From positions 124,001 to 188,000 of the forward strand of contig CBDCOR010000020.1 of the NCBI GenBank assembly GCA_965219855.1: DNA of 64,000 bases. Reading direction: 5' to 3'. The notes beneath the pieces are model-generated. The model had not been told where the DNA came from. It ran no database searches and saw nothing but the letters and a program-made list of their open reading frames with translations. The stretch comes from CAUZIZ01 sp965219855 (GTDB taxonomy: Bacteria; Acidobacteriota; UBA6911; RPQK01; JAJDTT01). This document shows, piece after piece, positions 19,160-29,730 of this stretch. The position numbers and the translations under genes are program-made. The first letter of the stretch is position 1, and each line of letters opens with the position of its first letter.

Positions 19160-19193
19160 TTAGTCCACTTTCATCTACTTCTTTTGGGTCTAG

Positions 19194-20735
19194 TGAATGT
19201 GCCATCTCTTGGCGATCACCCAGAAAGTTAAGGATATAGTTCGGCAGGGTTGTCTTGAACATCAGAAGCCGGGTGAGTTCCCGAGAGTTTAGTGTGTTAG
19301 CAGGGAAGGCCGGCAACAGCGAGGTAAGATCGCGGAGAGGATCAACTCGATGCACACCTTTCTGAAAAGTACTGCTTAGAACTTAGCGGAGTCTCTGTTG
19401 ATGCAGCAGCACTCGGAGTGCGGAATAGGGGTAGCACCCAAAGAGGTCCGTGACATGTTTATGTTCGGGAAGATGGTCTATCTTCGTCAGCCCTGCTACG
19501 TTCGTTTCTTCTCTTAGGAAATGCCGCAGATGGGACTGGGTAGACCGGGAGTTTGGGCTCTGATGGTTTTGTTCAAGCAAGGATAAGTGCGTGAAGAGGC
19601 GATAGCCAGCGAGAAGCTCGTCCGCGCCCTCGCCAGTCAGCACAACCTTGACGTGGGACGACGCCAGCGCCGAGAGCAGATGCTTGGCGGTGCCGTGGGT
19701 GTTTATAACCGGAGTCTCACTGTGCCACAGGGACTTTAGAAAGTGGTCTCTGAGATCGCCGGATCCAATGTAGAGTTCGTGGTGGTCCAGTTGTTCACGC
19801 TGAGCGATGGCCCGAGCTTGACCCGATTCGTCGTATTGCTCCTCCTCGAAGCCGATCGTAAAGGAGGGAAACTTGATCGGACGCAGCCGTGAGAGAATCG
19901 TTGTTACAGCGTTAGAGTCAACACCTCCTGAGAGGTAGACCCCCACCGGGACATCGCCATGACAGCGCAGCGAGACCGCTTCTGAGAATCTGTGCCCGAA
20001 CTCTTCAATATGGCTTTCCCGCAATCGTCCGCTGGTTTTCTCGGTAGGCGTGCAGCACAAGGGAAACTCCCAGTAGCAGATTTCTGTCGTCGCCGTTGTG
20101 GTCACCTTGAGGTACGTGCTAGGCTCAACTTGCTTGACGCCGGCAAAAATCGTCTCTGATGGCAGAAGAACTGAGCAAAGCGAACGATATAGGTTGGCGG
20201 TGTCTAATTTCAGTTGGTGGGAAAGACCAGCAACAAGGGCTTTGATTTCGGACGCAAAAAAGAGGCTCGTCCCTGTGTTCACGTAGTAGAGCGGCTTGAT
20301 TCCGAATCGGTCACGCACGAGCAAAAGAGTGGATTTGCGCTCATCATAAAGAGCGAAGGAATATTCGCCCCGAAGCTTCTCAACAAAGCGCTCGCCATAC
20401 TCTTCATAGAGATGGATCAAGACTTCGCTGTCAGAATTCGTTCGAAAGACATGTCCTCGTGAAGTTAGCTCACGTTTAAGATCTGAAAAACCATAGATCT
20501 CGCCGTTACAGCTGACCCATATAGTTTGATCCTCATTCGGAAGGGGCTGGTGACCCTTGGGAATGTCAACAATCGCGAGACGCAGATGAACAAGAATAGC
20601 TCGACGGTGGGGTGCAACGTAAAATCCCCAGCCATCTGGACCTCGGTGGACTAACACCTTGGCCATTGGCGAGATATGAGCAGGGTCGACGGCGCCCTTA
20701 GGGTCTGTAGCGAATTCGCCCGCGATTCCACACAT
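19194..20735 (-). pseudogene. asnB: truncated asparagine synthase (AsnB type) with in-frame TAA
   Basis: The start MCGIAGEF at 20735 places Cys2 as the glutaminase nucleophile; the extra four upstream codons are not needed. The class II amidotransferase domain (LVHRGPDGWGFY, SCNGEIY, NSDSEVL) is followed by the ATP-pyrophosphatase loop VYLSGGVDSNAV. A TAA at 19383-19385 interrupts the frame, after which the family sequence continues in the same frame (FKTTLPNYILNFLGDRQEMAHS). It ends at the CTAG site of IS1380-family element A. Beyond that element the expected VPFLDH segment is absent, so the 3' end was lost before the insertion. Confidence 0.85.
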
Positions 20736-20892
20736 GGCCTGTCTCAATCCGCAGCACCGAAAAGTGACAAGGAAGCGCCAGCTGGATCCGGCCCTTGCTT
20801 GGTGTGACGTCCATCAGTGTTTCAGGGATAAAGCCCGACAGTCAAGCAGATGCTGTCCGATTCCGGGAAGGCCTTAGACGATTGCGAAAAAG

Positions 20893-21675
20893 GGTACTGT
20901 CAGGTTAACAGGTCCTAATGAGTTCGAGACGCAATATACGCTCGGACGGCTCCGCTCAACAGACACAGGTCACCTCTTTCCACTCGGCAAAACGCCCGGT
21001 CGCGGAGGAGACGATGATTAGCTGCCCTCAGGTGGTGTCGACCAACCCGGAACAGGTTCTGGACGGATCCGTGGACAGCTAGAAGTCGTTGTGCTTGCGG
21101 GACTGACCTGAACCGTCTTACTTGGCGCTCCTTCTCGCGGGTGTGTTGGTGCGAGACCTCAGCCCGGTTGTTCTCGTACTGACCTGTTCTATGCTCAACT
21201 GAAGGGAAGACCTCGCGGTGTGCGGCGGGATAGGTCTTGAGCCTGTCAGTGATGAGTTTCCACGGAGGCTGACCTTGGTGTTTCAAGACTTTGCGAAAGA
21301 AACGTTTAGCAGCCTGCTTATCGCGACGCTTGGTCACCAGAATGTCTAAAACATCGCCATCCTGATCAACAGGTAGACCTGCCTGCCTTGAATCCTCACG
21401 AACAATTCATCAACGTGCCAAATATCGCCCAGCCGACCTTGCTTCCTTCGGATCGACTTGGCGTATTGCGGTCCGAACTTGAAACACCAGGAATGGTCTC
21501 ATAGGAAACGATGACACCGCGTTCCGCCAACAGATCCTCGACATCTCGAAGGCTGAGGGCGAACCGATGGTAGAGCCACACAGCGCGGCTAATGATTTCA
21601 GAAGGAAAGCGATGGCCACGATATAGAGATTCCATCTGATGATTGTCGCTGCCACCGGCTCAGTTTGACAATACC
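20893..21675 (-). mobile_element. IS6-family element, degenerate (783 bp)
   Basis: The ends GGTACTGTCAGG (left) and, inverted, GGTATTGTCAAA (right) are consistent with IS6-type inverted repeats and give the usual ~0.8-kb size. The flanking bases do not form an 8-bp duplication, and different broken genes lie on the two sides (the asnB upstream region on one, a kinase on the other), as expected after IS6-mediated deletion. Confidence 0.75.
20915..21655 (-). pseudogene. IS6-family transposase remnant
   Basis: The N-terminal part (YRGHRFPSEIISRAVWLYHR, SLRDVEDLLAERGVIVSYET) and the C-terminal part (RRDKQAAKRFFRKVLKHQG, SVEHRTGQYENNRAEVSHQ) match IS6/IS26-type transposases but lie in different frames, with frameshifts near 21490 and 21340-21400. 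The central DDE region is disturbed, so it should be inactive. Confidence 0.85.
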
Positions 21676-22616
21676 ACCATGATCGCCAATACGGCGGCTA
21701 TGCCCCAGGGAATGGTCCTTTTCCACCAGACTGGGGCCGCAGCTACAACTTCCCGAGGAGAATCATCAGAAGGCTCGCTGAGCACATACTTGATCACAAT
21801 GCGGACATCGCCAATGTGCTGAAGGCGGTCATAAGGGTCCTTTTAAAGGCACCTGCGAAGCAATCTCTGGATGGCCCTGGGAGTGCCCTCAGGTAGTACT
21901 TCCCACTCTGGATCTTTGTGAATAATCGCTGCGAGGATGTCCGTGACGGTCTGACCGCCGAATACCTGCCTGCGGGTCAGCGCCTCATACAGGACACATC
22001 CGAAGGCCCAGATATCAGTTCTCTTATCTACTTCGTGTCCCCTAGACTGTTCCGGGCTCATGTAACCTGCTGTCCCCATGATCACTCCGACAGCGGTGCC
22101 TGTTTTTGTTGGCGAACTGGTCAGATCAGTAGCAGGGGTCTCGTCTTCTAGCGCCTTGGCCAGCCCGAAGTCCAAGACCTTCACTTTGCCTTCCGGTGTG
22201 AGCTTCACATTGGCAGGCTTGAGATCCCGGTGAATGATCCCCTTCGCATGAGCTGCTTCCAGTGCCTCAGCTACTTGAAGAGCTATCTTCAGGCTCTCGT
22301 CTAAGGGAATGGCCCCTTTGCTAACACGCTCTGCGAGGGTTTCCCCTTCCACCAGTTCCAGCACCAGGGCGTGCTTGTCGTCGGAATCTTCGAGACCGTA
22401 GATGGACGCAATATTGGGATGATTCAGAGACGCCAGCACCTGGGCTTCTCGGGAGAAGCGGGCCATGCGCTCTCGATCGGAGGCAAAAGCATCAGGCAGA
22501 ACTTTCAGGGCCACCTCCCGGTTGAGCTTGGTATCGGTGGCCCGGTACACCTCACCCATACCCCCTTCACCGAGTTTGGCCGTGATCCTGTAGTGGGAGA
22601 TTGTCTGGCCTATCAT
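21676..22616 (-). pseudogene. Ser/Thr protein kinase, broken by TAA and truncated by IS6
   Basis: The kinase domain (residues 1-257) is complete up to RLLRRCL: glycine loop LGEGGMGEVY, VALKVLP lysine, HRDLKPANVKL, DFGLAKAL and YMSPEQSRG. A TAA at 21843-21845 follows, and the frame continues unchanged (KDPYDRLQHIGDVRIVI) into a linker and a transmembrane segment (IPWGIAAVLAIMVV) before being cut at the IS6 end. The TolB-like sensor half expected from its neighbour is missing. The ATG overlaps the stop of the upstream kinase gene (ATGA), so the two formed an operon. Confidence 0.88.
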
Positions 22617-25304
22617 TTCCTTTGGTCTTCCTGCCGATCTCGGAACTCGGCGAACCAGTTCTCCACAACGCGGATCGACGGCTTCGGGGCCTCTCCTATG
22701 GACTCAGCGAAGATGAACCGCTGGCCATCGACAGAGACATCGTACTCCTGATAGGAAGACCTTCTCAGCTTCGGCACTTCAAACACTGGTCTCGCTGAGC
22801 TTATTGACAACGTCGGCTCTGTGGAGACGGCGACCACCATCAACTTGGTGCCCTCGACGTAGAACAACTCTCTGCCGTCTCGGCTCCAGCGGGTTTGTCC
22901 TCCGCCCTTACTCGACACGGTGTCCTTCCCGGCGCCCTCCGGAAAGGGGCGTACGTAGACTTCGTGCCGACCGGATTCGTCCGATGAATAAGCTACGAAC
23001 CGACCGTCGGGCGAGAATTGCGCTGCGCGCTCGTTGAAGGCTGTCTGCAGGAACGGGTGTGCCTCCCAGCTCCTTGCGTCGGTGGTGCGCTTCAGATACC
23101 AGAGGTCGGTTGTCGCTTCCGGATCCGTCAGCTCATAGATCAGATACGTTCCATCCCGTGACCAGTCACAAACGATCTCGCCCTGGGGTGTAGCCGCGAG
23201 CGCCTTCTCTTCCTCGCTGCCATCAACCCTCCCGAGGAAGATGTCCCAGTTGCCGGAGCGAAGAGAGGAGAACGCAACCTCTTCTCCAGTCGGTGACCAA
23301 GCCGGCTGATTAACATTGTGTGGGCCGGAGGTCAAGCGAGTCCTCACGTCGCGAGCAATCTCGTAGACCCATATGTCCTGATAAGATTTCTCTACCACCT
23401 TAACCGCCACCCACCGTCCATCCGGAGAGAGTTTGGGGAAGCGGATCTGCACATGGGGGCTGCCCGTCCTCTTGATTTCGTTGCCATCACGGTCACGCCA
23501 AAGCAGTAATTCCTTTCCCGAGCCTGAGCCGTCGACGTAGACCAGCGTTCCCTCGGTCGAAACCGTTGGGAAGCGGCTGTTCTGGGCGATGGGGAAGGCT
23601 TCTCCAGTGGCCTCCAGTGTCTCAATAGAAAAGGGTAGTGCCCAAAGATCCTGAGCCAAGGGAGAAGACTCGTACACAAGATGGCCGCTGGGGGAATAGA
23701 AGGGGTTCGCGCCGGGACCGATACGCTTTCGCCGGCCAGTATCCAGGTCTTGGACCATCATGAATGTCTCGTATGGTCCTCCATCTGCGTACACCAAGAT
23801 GCGGCTCCCGGTCTCGGATGGTAAGAAACGGGGATCAGCGATTAGCCCTTTGACACCTGGTGACGACCCGTCAGAGTCGTCCGGCGAGACGAGCCGACTG
23901 GGATCGCCTCCCTGGGCAGGAACTTCATAAAGCACGAGGGGGAAGTTCGCGCTGAAGACAATGGAGGCGCCGTCGGGACTCCAACTCCCCTCCCAGAAGC
24001 TCTCCCCGGGAATTTGGCAAACCTGGATGGATGGACCGCCTTCGACTGAGACCTTTCTGAGCTCCTGCTGGGTGGCGAAGGCTATAAAATCACTGCCTGG
24101 GGACCAAAACGGCGCGTACGCCTCTTCGGTACCTTCGATCGGACGTGGTAGTTGCTGATCGAGGTCTTGGAGCCACAGCCTTCCATCCGGATCGGCGGTG
24201 ACATAGGTGATGTGCTTTCCGTTGGGTGAGATCGCGACATTCATGATCCAGGTGCTGTCGTGGAGAGCTGCTGGTGGGGTGAAAGCAAACCGGCGCAGAG
24301 GAGCTTCTGGAGCTTTCTGAAGTGTCTCCCGGAAGTAGAGAGCCCAGAGAGCTAGTATGGCCAGGATAACTACAGCGAACAGTGTCCACGGGAGTCCAGT
24401 AACGCTCCAGAGACGAAACCGGAGTAACGGTTCAGTTGCCGGTGCAGTTTCGAAAGAGTCTTCGCTACCGTGAGGCAACTCACGCAGATCGGTCCCCACC
24501 TCATGGACAGACTGATAGCGTCGATCTGGCTCTTTGGCCAGCATCTTTCTGGTGGTGTGCTGAAGCAAAACCGGCGGGTTCTGGACAAGGGGCTACCACC
24601 TCGTTCAGAATCGCATTAGCCGTCTCAACAGGGGTGTCTTTCTTAAAGGGATGAAGCCCCGTGAGCATCTCGTAGAGCACCACACCGAAGGAGAAGATGT
24701 CTGACCTGGAATCCACCTTCTGGCCACGGACCTGCTCCGGAGACATATAAGGCAGCGTTCCCAGCGTGGCCCCCGTATCGGTCAAGCTGGAGCTGGCCGT
24801 TTCGTCGTGACTGCCTACACCTTCAGCCGGAACCAGTCGCTTCGCCAACCCGAAATCCATCACCTTCACATACCCTTCCGGCGTAAGCATGATGTTGGCG
24901 GGCTTCAGATCCCGGTGGACGATCTTCTGCTTGTGAGCAGCCTCCCGGGCCTCGGCAATCTCGGTGGCCTTCTGGAGAGCATCTTTCAACTCCAGTGGCC
25001 CCTTGGCCAGCCGATCCTTCAGGGTTTGCCCCGCTAGGTACTCCATCGAGATGAAGGACTGATCCCCGTCTTCGCCGACCTCATGGATGTGGCAAACGTA
25101 GGGGTGATCGAGAGCAGCAGCAGACTTGGCTTCTCGCAGGAAGCGTTGCCTGGCAGCCGGGTCTTCTTGCATCTGTTGGGACGGGAACTTGAGAGCGACC
25201 TTACGATCGAGGGGGCCGGTGTCCTGGGCCAGGTACACTTCCCCCATGCCGCCCTCACCGAGTTTCTCCAGGATGCGATAGTGCGAGATGGTTTGGCCGA
25301 TCAT
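22613..25304 (-). pseudogene. Ser/Thr protein kinase with TolB/WD40-like sensor, frameshifted
   Basis: The N-terminal kinase (LGEGGMGEVYLAQ, VALKFPS, HRDLKPANIML, DFGLAKRL) is read in one frame to about 24590. From there the second frame carries LLQHTTRKMLAKEPDRRYQ, a transmembrane segment (WTLFAVVILAILALWALYF) and a ~540-residue six-bladed TolB-like propeller (ISPNGKHITYV, WSPTGEEVAFSS, FSPDGRFVAYSS). A one-base shift near the CCCCTTGTCC stretch separates the two parts. The intact protein would be a receptor kinase of about 890 residues of a kind common in Acidobacteriota. The shift may be real or a sequence error. Confidence 0.88.
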
Positions 25305-25406
25305 ACGAATAGGACTTTCCCCTCATCCTACCCCGCAGCAGGCTCGGTCTCAATAGTCGTGATGGGGTTGTAACCTGTGCGGGACCTGCGGGCTTACTCG
25401 GTCCAA

Positions 25407-26111
25407 CTACCCAATGGGGCTAATCAGCCGATGCAGCGCGGGAATACTCAGCTTCTCTCCTCCGCGATGGAGCATCCGGTGACAGTTCGCGCAGACCAAG
25501 CCGAGATCGCTGAGCTTAGTCCGCTGCCCGGGTCGCAGCTGAGAGAGCGGAACAATATGGTGGCACTCGATGAAGCCCTCTCCAACGCTTCCATAGAAAT
25601 CCGAGAAGTTAAAGCCGCACACCTCGCAGCTTAGATATCCCACCTCTTTGAGAACCTGTGCCTTCTTGCGCCGGACCAGCGAAGAGTTGCGCTCCCTGGT
25701 TCGGTGCAGTTGGAACAAGACCTTGCCTTCAGGGGCTTCTTCATCGTCATCAGTCGGTTGCGCCGCCGAAATTCTGGCGTTCTCCTTGATGGCCACAGCG
25801 ACCTTGTGCAGCCGCAGTTTGTCATCGGCGAACTCATCCCAAACGACTTGCTCGTATCTCCCTCCCCGCGTCAGTCCAGATCCAGAGTAAGCAGGATCAA
25901 AGCGCAGGTTACACAACTTCATGTAGACGCCACTTGGGTTGCGGAACCGCTCCTCGTCAGGGCGATCTGAGTGGAGGGGAAGACTATTGAGTACGTCGCT
26001 TAACGCGATGACGTCGGGGTGGCTCTGGGAGATCTGGCTTGGTGGATGCTCAAGGAGCACCGCTTTATGATCCGAACCGACGTGAAGTCCTACTATGCGT
26101 CCATCGATCAC
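25407..26111 (-). CDS. HNH endonuclease (McrA-like), 5' end rearranged
   Basis: A 234-residue ORF. The C-terminal ~70 residues are a clear HNH nuclease with zinc cysteines: CEVCGFNFSDFYG, IECHHIVPLSQL and LGLVCANCHRMLHRGG. The middle (FRNPSGVYMKLCNLRFDPAY, GGRYEQVVWDEFA) matches the N-terminal region common in such proteins. The first ~40 residues lie antisense to a reverse-transcriptase fragment and are probably not native, so the true start may be lost. DNA cleavage, perhaps restriction of modified DNA, is expected if it is functional. Confidence 0.75.
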   Translation of the reverse strand: MIDGRIVGLHVGSDHKAVLLEHPPSQISQSHPDVIALSDVLNSLPLHSDRPDEERFRNPSGVYMKLCNLRFDPAYSGSGLTRGGRYEQVVWDEFADDKLRLHKVAVAIKENARISAAQPTDDDEEAPEGKVLFQLHRTRERNSSLVRRKKAQVLKEVGYLSCEVCGFNFSDFYGSVGEGFIECHHIVPLSQLRPGQRTKLSDLGLVCANCHRMLHRGGEKLSIPALHRLISPIG

Positions 26112-26189
26112 CTACGCCTGATCGAGCGTCTGGCACGGGTCATCCAGGACCGACTTGATCGACGCGGTGAAAACCCAGGAACCAATTGA
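26004..26189 (+). pseudogene. reverse-transcriptase fragment
   Basis: A short frame preceded by TAA and closed by TGA encodes LKEHRFMIRTDVKSYYASIDH, split here as LKEHRFMIRT and DVKSYYASIDH. It resembles the fingers/palm motif A region (xxxDVKxYYxSIDH) of bacterial reverse transcriptases. Only about 45 residues are recognisable and no catalytic YxDD box is present. It is antisense to the first part of the HNH ORF. Whether it came from a group II intron or another RT class cannot be told. Confidence 0.55.
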
Positions 26190-26597
26190 GTTTTCAGTAG
26201 TTTTCGTCAGATTTCACCTACGGCAGACTATGACCAGTAGTGTGCCTCTTCTGAGTGTCTGCTCGTGGTCGTTTGCGGTAGTTCATTGGACGCTTCCTGG
26301 GGAAAACTTGAATGACCGCTTTTAGGTGAAAGCGGCCGTTCAGGGATAATCTACTCTGACACTGTTTGTACGGTCAGATCTGTGCTATCACACATGAGAA
26401 GGACGGCACAGGAGCAGTATTCCGTCCGGTAGATCGGGGTTGAGCGATTGGCGCTGAAACTCAACATCGTCGTCTTTCCCATGAAGTCTCCCACAGTCTG
26501 TCCAAGAAAAACACCCGGTGGGAGTCTGGGTGTAGAGGCTCCGGCAAGTAGGTGCTGTTCGCTCTCTTCTTGAGAGGAACCATATGAGGAATGTCCG
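26190..26597. other. gene-free stretch before the VCBS protein
   Basis: No gene was recognised here. It contains the dispersed repeat at 26268-26372. A purine-rich GAGAGGAA lies about 20 bp upstream of the start codon at 26598. Confidence 0.5.
26268..26372 (+). repeat. ~105-bp dispersed repeat, copy 1
   Basis: It shares with the complement of 41640-41742 the blocks CGTTTGCGGTAGTTC, AAAACTTGAATGACCGCTT, GCCGTTCAGG and CTACTCTGACACT, in the same order and spacing. No coding sense was found. Internal complementarity (GACCGCTTTTAGGTGAAAGCGG) suggests a hairpin. Confidence 0.7.
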
Positions 26598-29514
26598 ATG
26601 AAGCCATCAGGTAACCATGACGCTCCCCGAAGGTTCCCGTTGAGGTCATCCCTGGTGTTGGGAGCCGTGCTCTGGGTTTCGGCGCTTTGCATCCAGGCTG
26701 GCTCCAGTCAGATCCGGCACCGCGGTTTCGACGACCTGTCCCAGGGCAGCGCCGGGGACTCGGGAGCCAACCTCTACGTTTCCCGCAGGGGAAGGGTCCA
26801 GACCATCAACCGGTGGGATTTGAACCTGGACGCAGAGCTGGACCTGGTTTTTACTCAGGATCATGACGCCGTCTACAATCCCGACTCTCTCATCTACTGG
26901 GGAGGTCCTGGGAGCTATCAGTCCCTGCTCCCGGACGGGTGGCAACTCCGGGCACCCTGCTCCATCTTGAAGGCGCTGGAGAGTACCTCCTCGCGAATCA
27001 CCCGCCTGCCGACCCAGGGTGGGGGCCGGAGTCGGATTGCCGATCTCAATGGAGACGGATACCAGGACATCGTCTTCACCAACTTCATGCACAACTATCG
27101 TCCCGACCAGAATGCCTACATCTATTGGGGCGGATCACAAGGCTTCAGCCCCGCGAACCGGCTGGAGCTGCCCGCCCTGAGAGCCGGCGGCGTGGCGGTG
27201 GGAGACCTCAACCAGGACGGCCACCTGGATGTGGTCTTGGCCAATCGAGGGGATGAGTTGGGAGAACGTATGGGGCTGCGACTCCACCTGGAGTCCTATA
27301 TCTACTGGGGCAATGTGCAGGGATTGGACTCCAATCGCCGCAGCTCGATTCCCACCATCAGCGCCGAGGACGTGGCCATCGGAGACTTCAATGGAGACGA
27401 GAAGTTGGATCTGGCCTTCGCCAACAACAACAGCCAGGTTCAGAGCTGTTTCGTCTATTGGGGAGATGGAAGTGGCAACTACACTCCTCAGAGGCGCCTG
27501 GTCCTGGAGCGCCAGGATCTGTTGCTACAGCCCGAGGAGAAGACGGCAAGAGGATTTCCGAGCGGCATGACCACCCTGTTGGCCTCCGACCTGGACGGCG
27601 ATGGGCTCTCCGATCTCGTGGCCGCTGGCACGCACAGCGGTGTCGTCCTTTACAGCTCGACCAGCGGGTTGCGCCTGGATCGCGCTCTCCGTCTTCCCGC
27701 AGAGTCCTGCAAGGGATTGGCCGCGGCTGATCTCAATGCAGACGGTCGAGCCGACCTGGTGTTCGCCAATGAGGGGAGCCGCTCCGGCCCACCGCCCCCA
27801 TCTGACGTTTTCTGGGCGTCTCCTCAGGGCTTCTCGCCAGAGGACAGGACTCGTCTGCCTACCCTGGTTGCTACCACCGTACAGGCTGCTGACTTCAACC
27901 GGGACGGCTTGCCCGACCTGCTCTTCGGAAACAATCGTGACGATCGAGGCAGCGACGCTCCTTCCTATATCTACTGGAGCAGCCCCGGGGGCTTCTCGAA
28001 AAACCATCGCAGCCTTCTCAGGGGATTTGGCGTCATCGGATCAGGTGTCGCCGACCTGGACGCTGACGGATACCTGGATATCCTTCTGGTGAGCCACCAC
28101 AGCGGCCGCCGAGGTCTGCTTCCCACCTCCATCTTCTGGGGGAACTCTGAGCACCGATACTCCACGAACTCCTTGAGTCTCCTGGAACCAGGTGCGAATA
28201 TGGAGTACAGTACCGCCGATCTGGACGACGACGGTCTTCCAGACTTGTTCCTGACCCACAGCGACGGTCCTGCCATCTGGTGGGGCGATTCGCAGGGCTA
28301 CAGCTCCGATTTGCGAACTCGCCTGGACGTCCCCCGGCCCAGCAGCAGCAGCGTGGCCGACCTGAACCGGGACGGCTATCTGGATCTCCTCTTGAGTGCT
28401 GGTCCAGAAGCGGGCCGGAACACCTCCCGGGCCATCATCGTCTGGGGAAAGGAGGGACGCTTCGAGAATCCGAAAACCACCCAGTGGAATCTGAGCCACA
28501 AGGAGCTTTTTGGAATCCAACGCCATTGCCGACCTGAATCGGGACGGTCGCCTGGATCTGATCTTTCCCTTGAGCTACGAGGACCACTCTGAGATCTATT
28601 GGGGTAGCGAAGAGGCTTACGGGCCTCACAATCGGCTTCTCATCGAGGCCCATGGGGCCGCCCACGTGGTGGCGGCCGACCTGGACCAGAACGGCTGGTT
28701 GGACTTGATCTTCACCAGCAGTGCAAGTCCCAGGTACCGGAACGCGGATGGACCGGGCCTCATCTACTGGGGTAGTCCCGATGGGCTGCAAGCAAACGAC
28801 CCGACCCCGCTCGAAGGGTTCACCAGCCTGGATGCTACCGTGGCCGACCTGGATGGCGATGGAAATCTGGATATTGCTCTCACCAACTACAAGTCGGGGA
28901 CTACCCGGGATCTTCCGGCTTTTATCTACTGGGGAGATGGTGGCCGTGGCTACGGCACTCAGAATCGTGGTCTTCTGAGGGCGTCGTCCTCTTCGGCTAT
29001 TGATTCCCTGGATCTCGACCGGGATGGGTGGGTGGACGTGGTGGTCTCTAACCACCAGGTCGACTTCGACCATGCAGCCGGGACCAACATCTACTGGGGC
29101 TCGTCCGCCGGTTTCTCCTGGTCCGATCGGACCCACCTGCCCACCGTCGGAGTCCATCTGGATGCCATGGTAGACGCCGGCAACATCTACACCCGGAAGC
29201 CCGAATGGGACTACGTATCCGTTCCGGTCCAGGCTCCCTCTGGCAGCCGCTTCTTGCAGCTGAGCTGGTCGGGGGAGACCCCTCTGGGTACGGGGTTCAA
29301 GTTCCAGGTAAGGACTGCTCCGAGCGAGCGGGATCTGGAAGCGTCTCGCTGGAGGGGTCCCCAGGACAGGGAGTCCTTCTATCTGGAATCGGGCCAGACT
29401 CTCTCCGCAGTCCCCGAAGATCACAACTGGTTACAATACCGGGCAATCCTGACCTCTCCCGACGGCGGCAATTCCCCCGTCCTGACAGAGGTTGTTGTCG
29501 ACTGCGGGCCCTGA
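26598..29514 (+). pseudogene. secreted FG-GAP/VCBS repeat protein with one frameshift
   Basis: Two overlapping ORFs (26598-28592 and 28510-29514) make one protein of about 970 residues, with the shift at the CTTTTTGG run near 28505-28512 (KELFG to ESNAIADLNRDGRLDL). It has a signal peptide (SSLVLGAVLWVSALCIQAGS). At least ten FG-GAP/VCBS units follow with calcium-binding loops (DLNGDGYQD, DLNQDGHLD, DLDGDGLSD, DFNRDGLPD, DLDQNGWLD), each followed by an xxIYWG strand, as in integrin-alpha-like propellers. The C-terminal ~100 residues form a separate beta domain. It is probably exported and surface-associated. The homopolymer position makes a sequencing error possible. Confidence 0.85.
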
Positions 29515-29730
29515 TCCTGCTTTCGAGATGGCGATCAATGTACTCCTTAAGTTTTATAGGTATGAATCTTTTGATCCAACAGGAGCCGATCGTGCTGAAA
29601 ACGTTCAAGCTGGACCAGCAGGAGCCGCTGATTAATAAAGGCTTAACAGCTTAGAGAGAGACCGAGATACCAGGCCGATAGGTGTCAGATGCGGGGAAGT
29701 TACGTTGAGATAGAAACGAGTTAAGCGAAG

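Larger units (their letters stand above)
14300..19189 (-). mobile_element. IS1380-family element A (1871 bp) carrying two nested insertions
   Basis: The outer ends are CCCCAAAATAAGCGC on the left and the inverted form of ACCCAAAAGAAGTAG on the right, flanked by CTAG duplications at 14296-14299 and 19190-19193. The gross length is 4890 bp. Removing the IS4 element with its 9-bp duplication (1325 bp) and the inner IS1380 element with its 4-bp duplication (1694 bp) leaves exactly 1871 bp, the size of the intact copy at 44205-46075. The pre-insertion site joined the region after the tyrosinase to the truncated asnB. Confidence 0.93.

Noticed and set aside
29515..29730. Gene or RNA in the gap after the VCBS protein
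   Set aside because: Short ORFs lack starts and character; two CAGGAGCCG stretches are too short to call a repeat.
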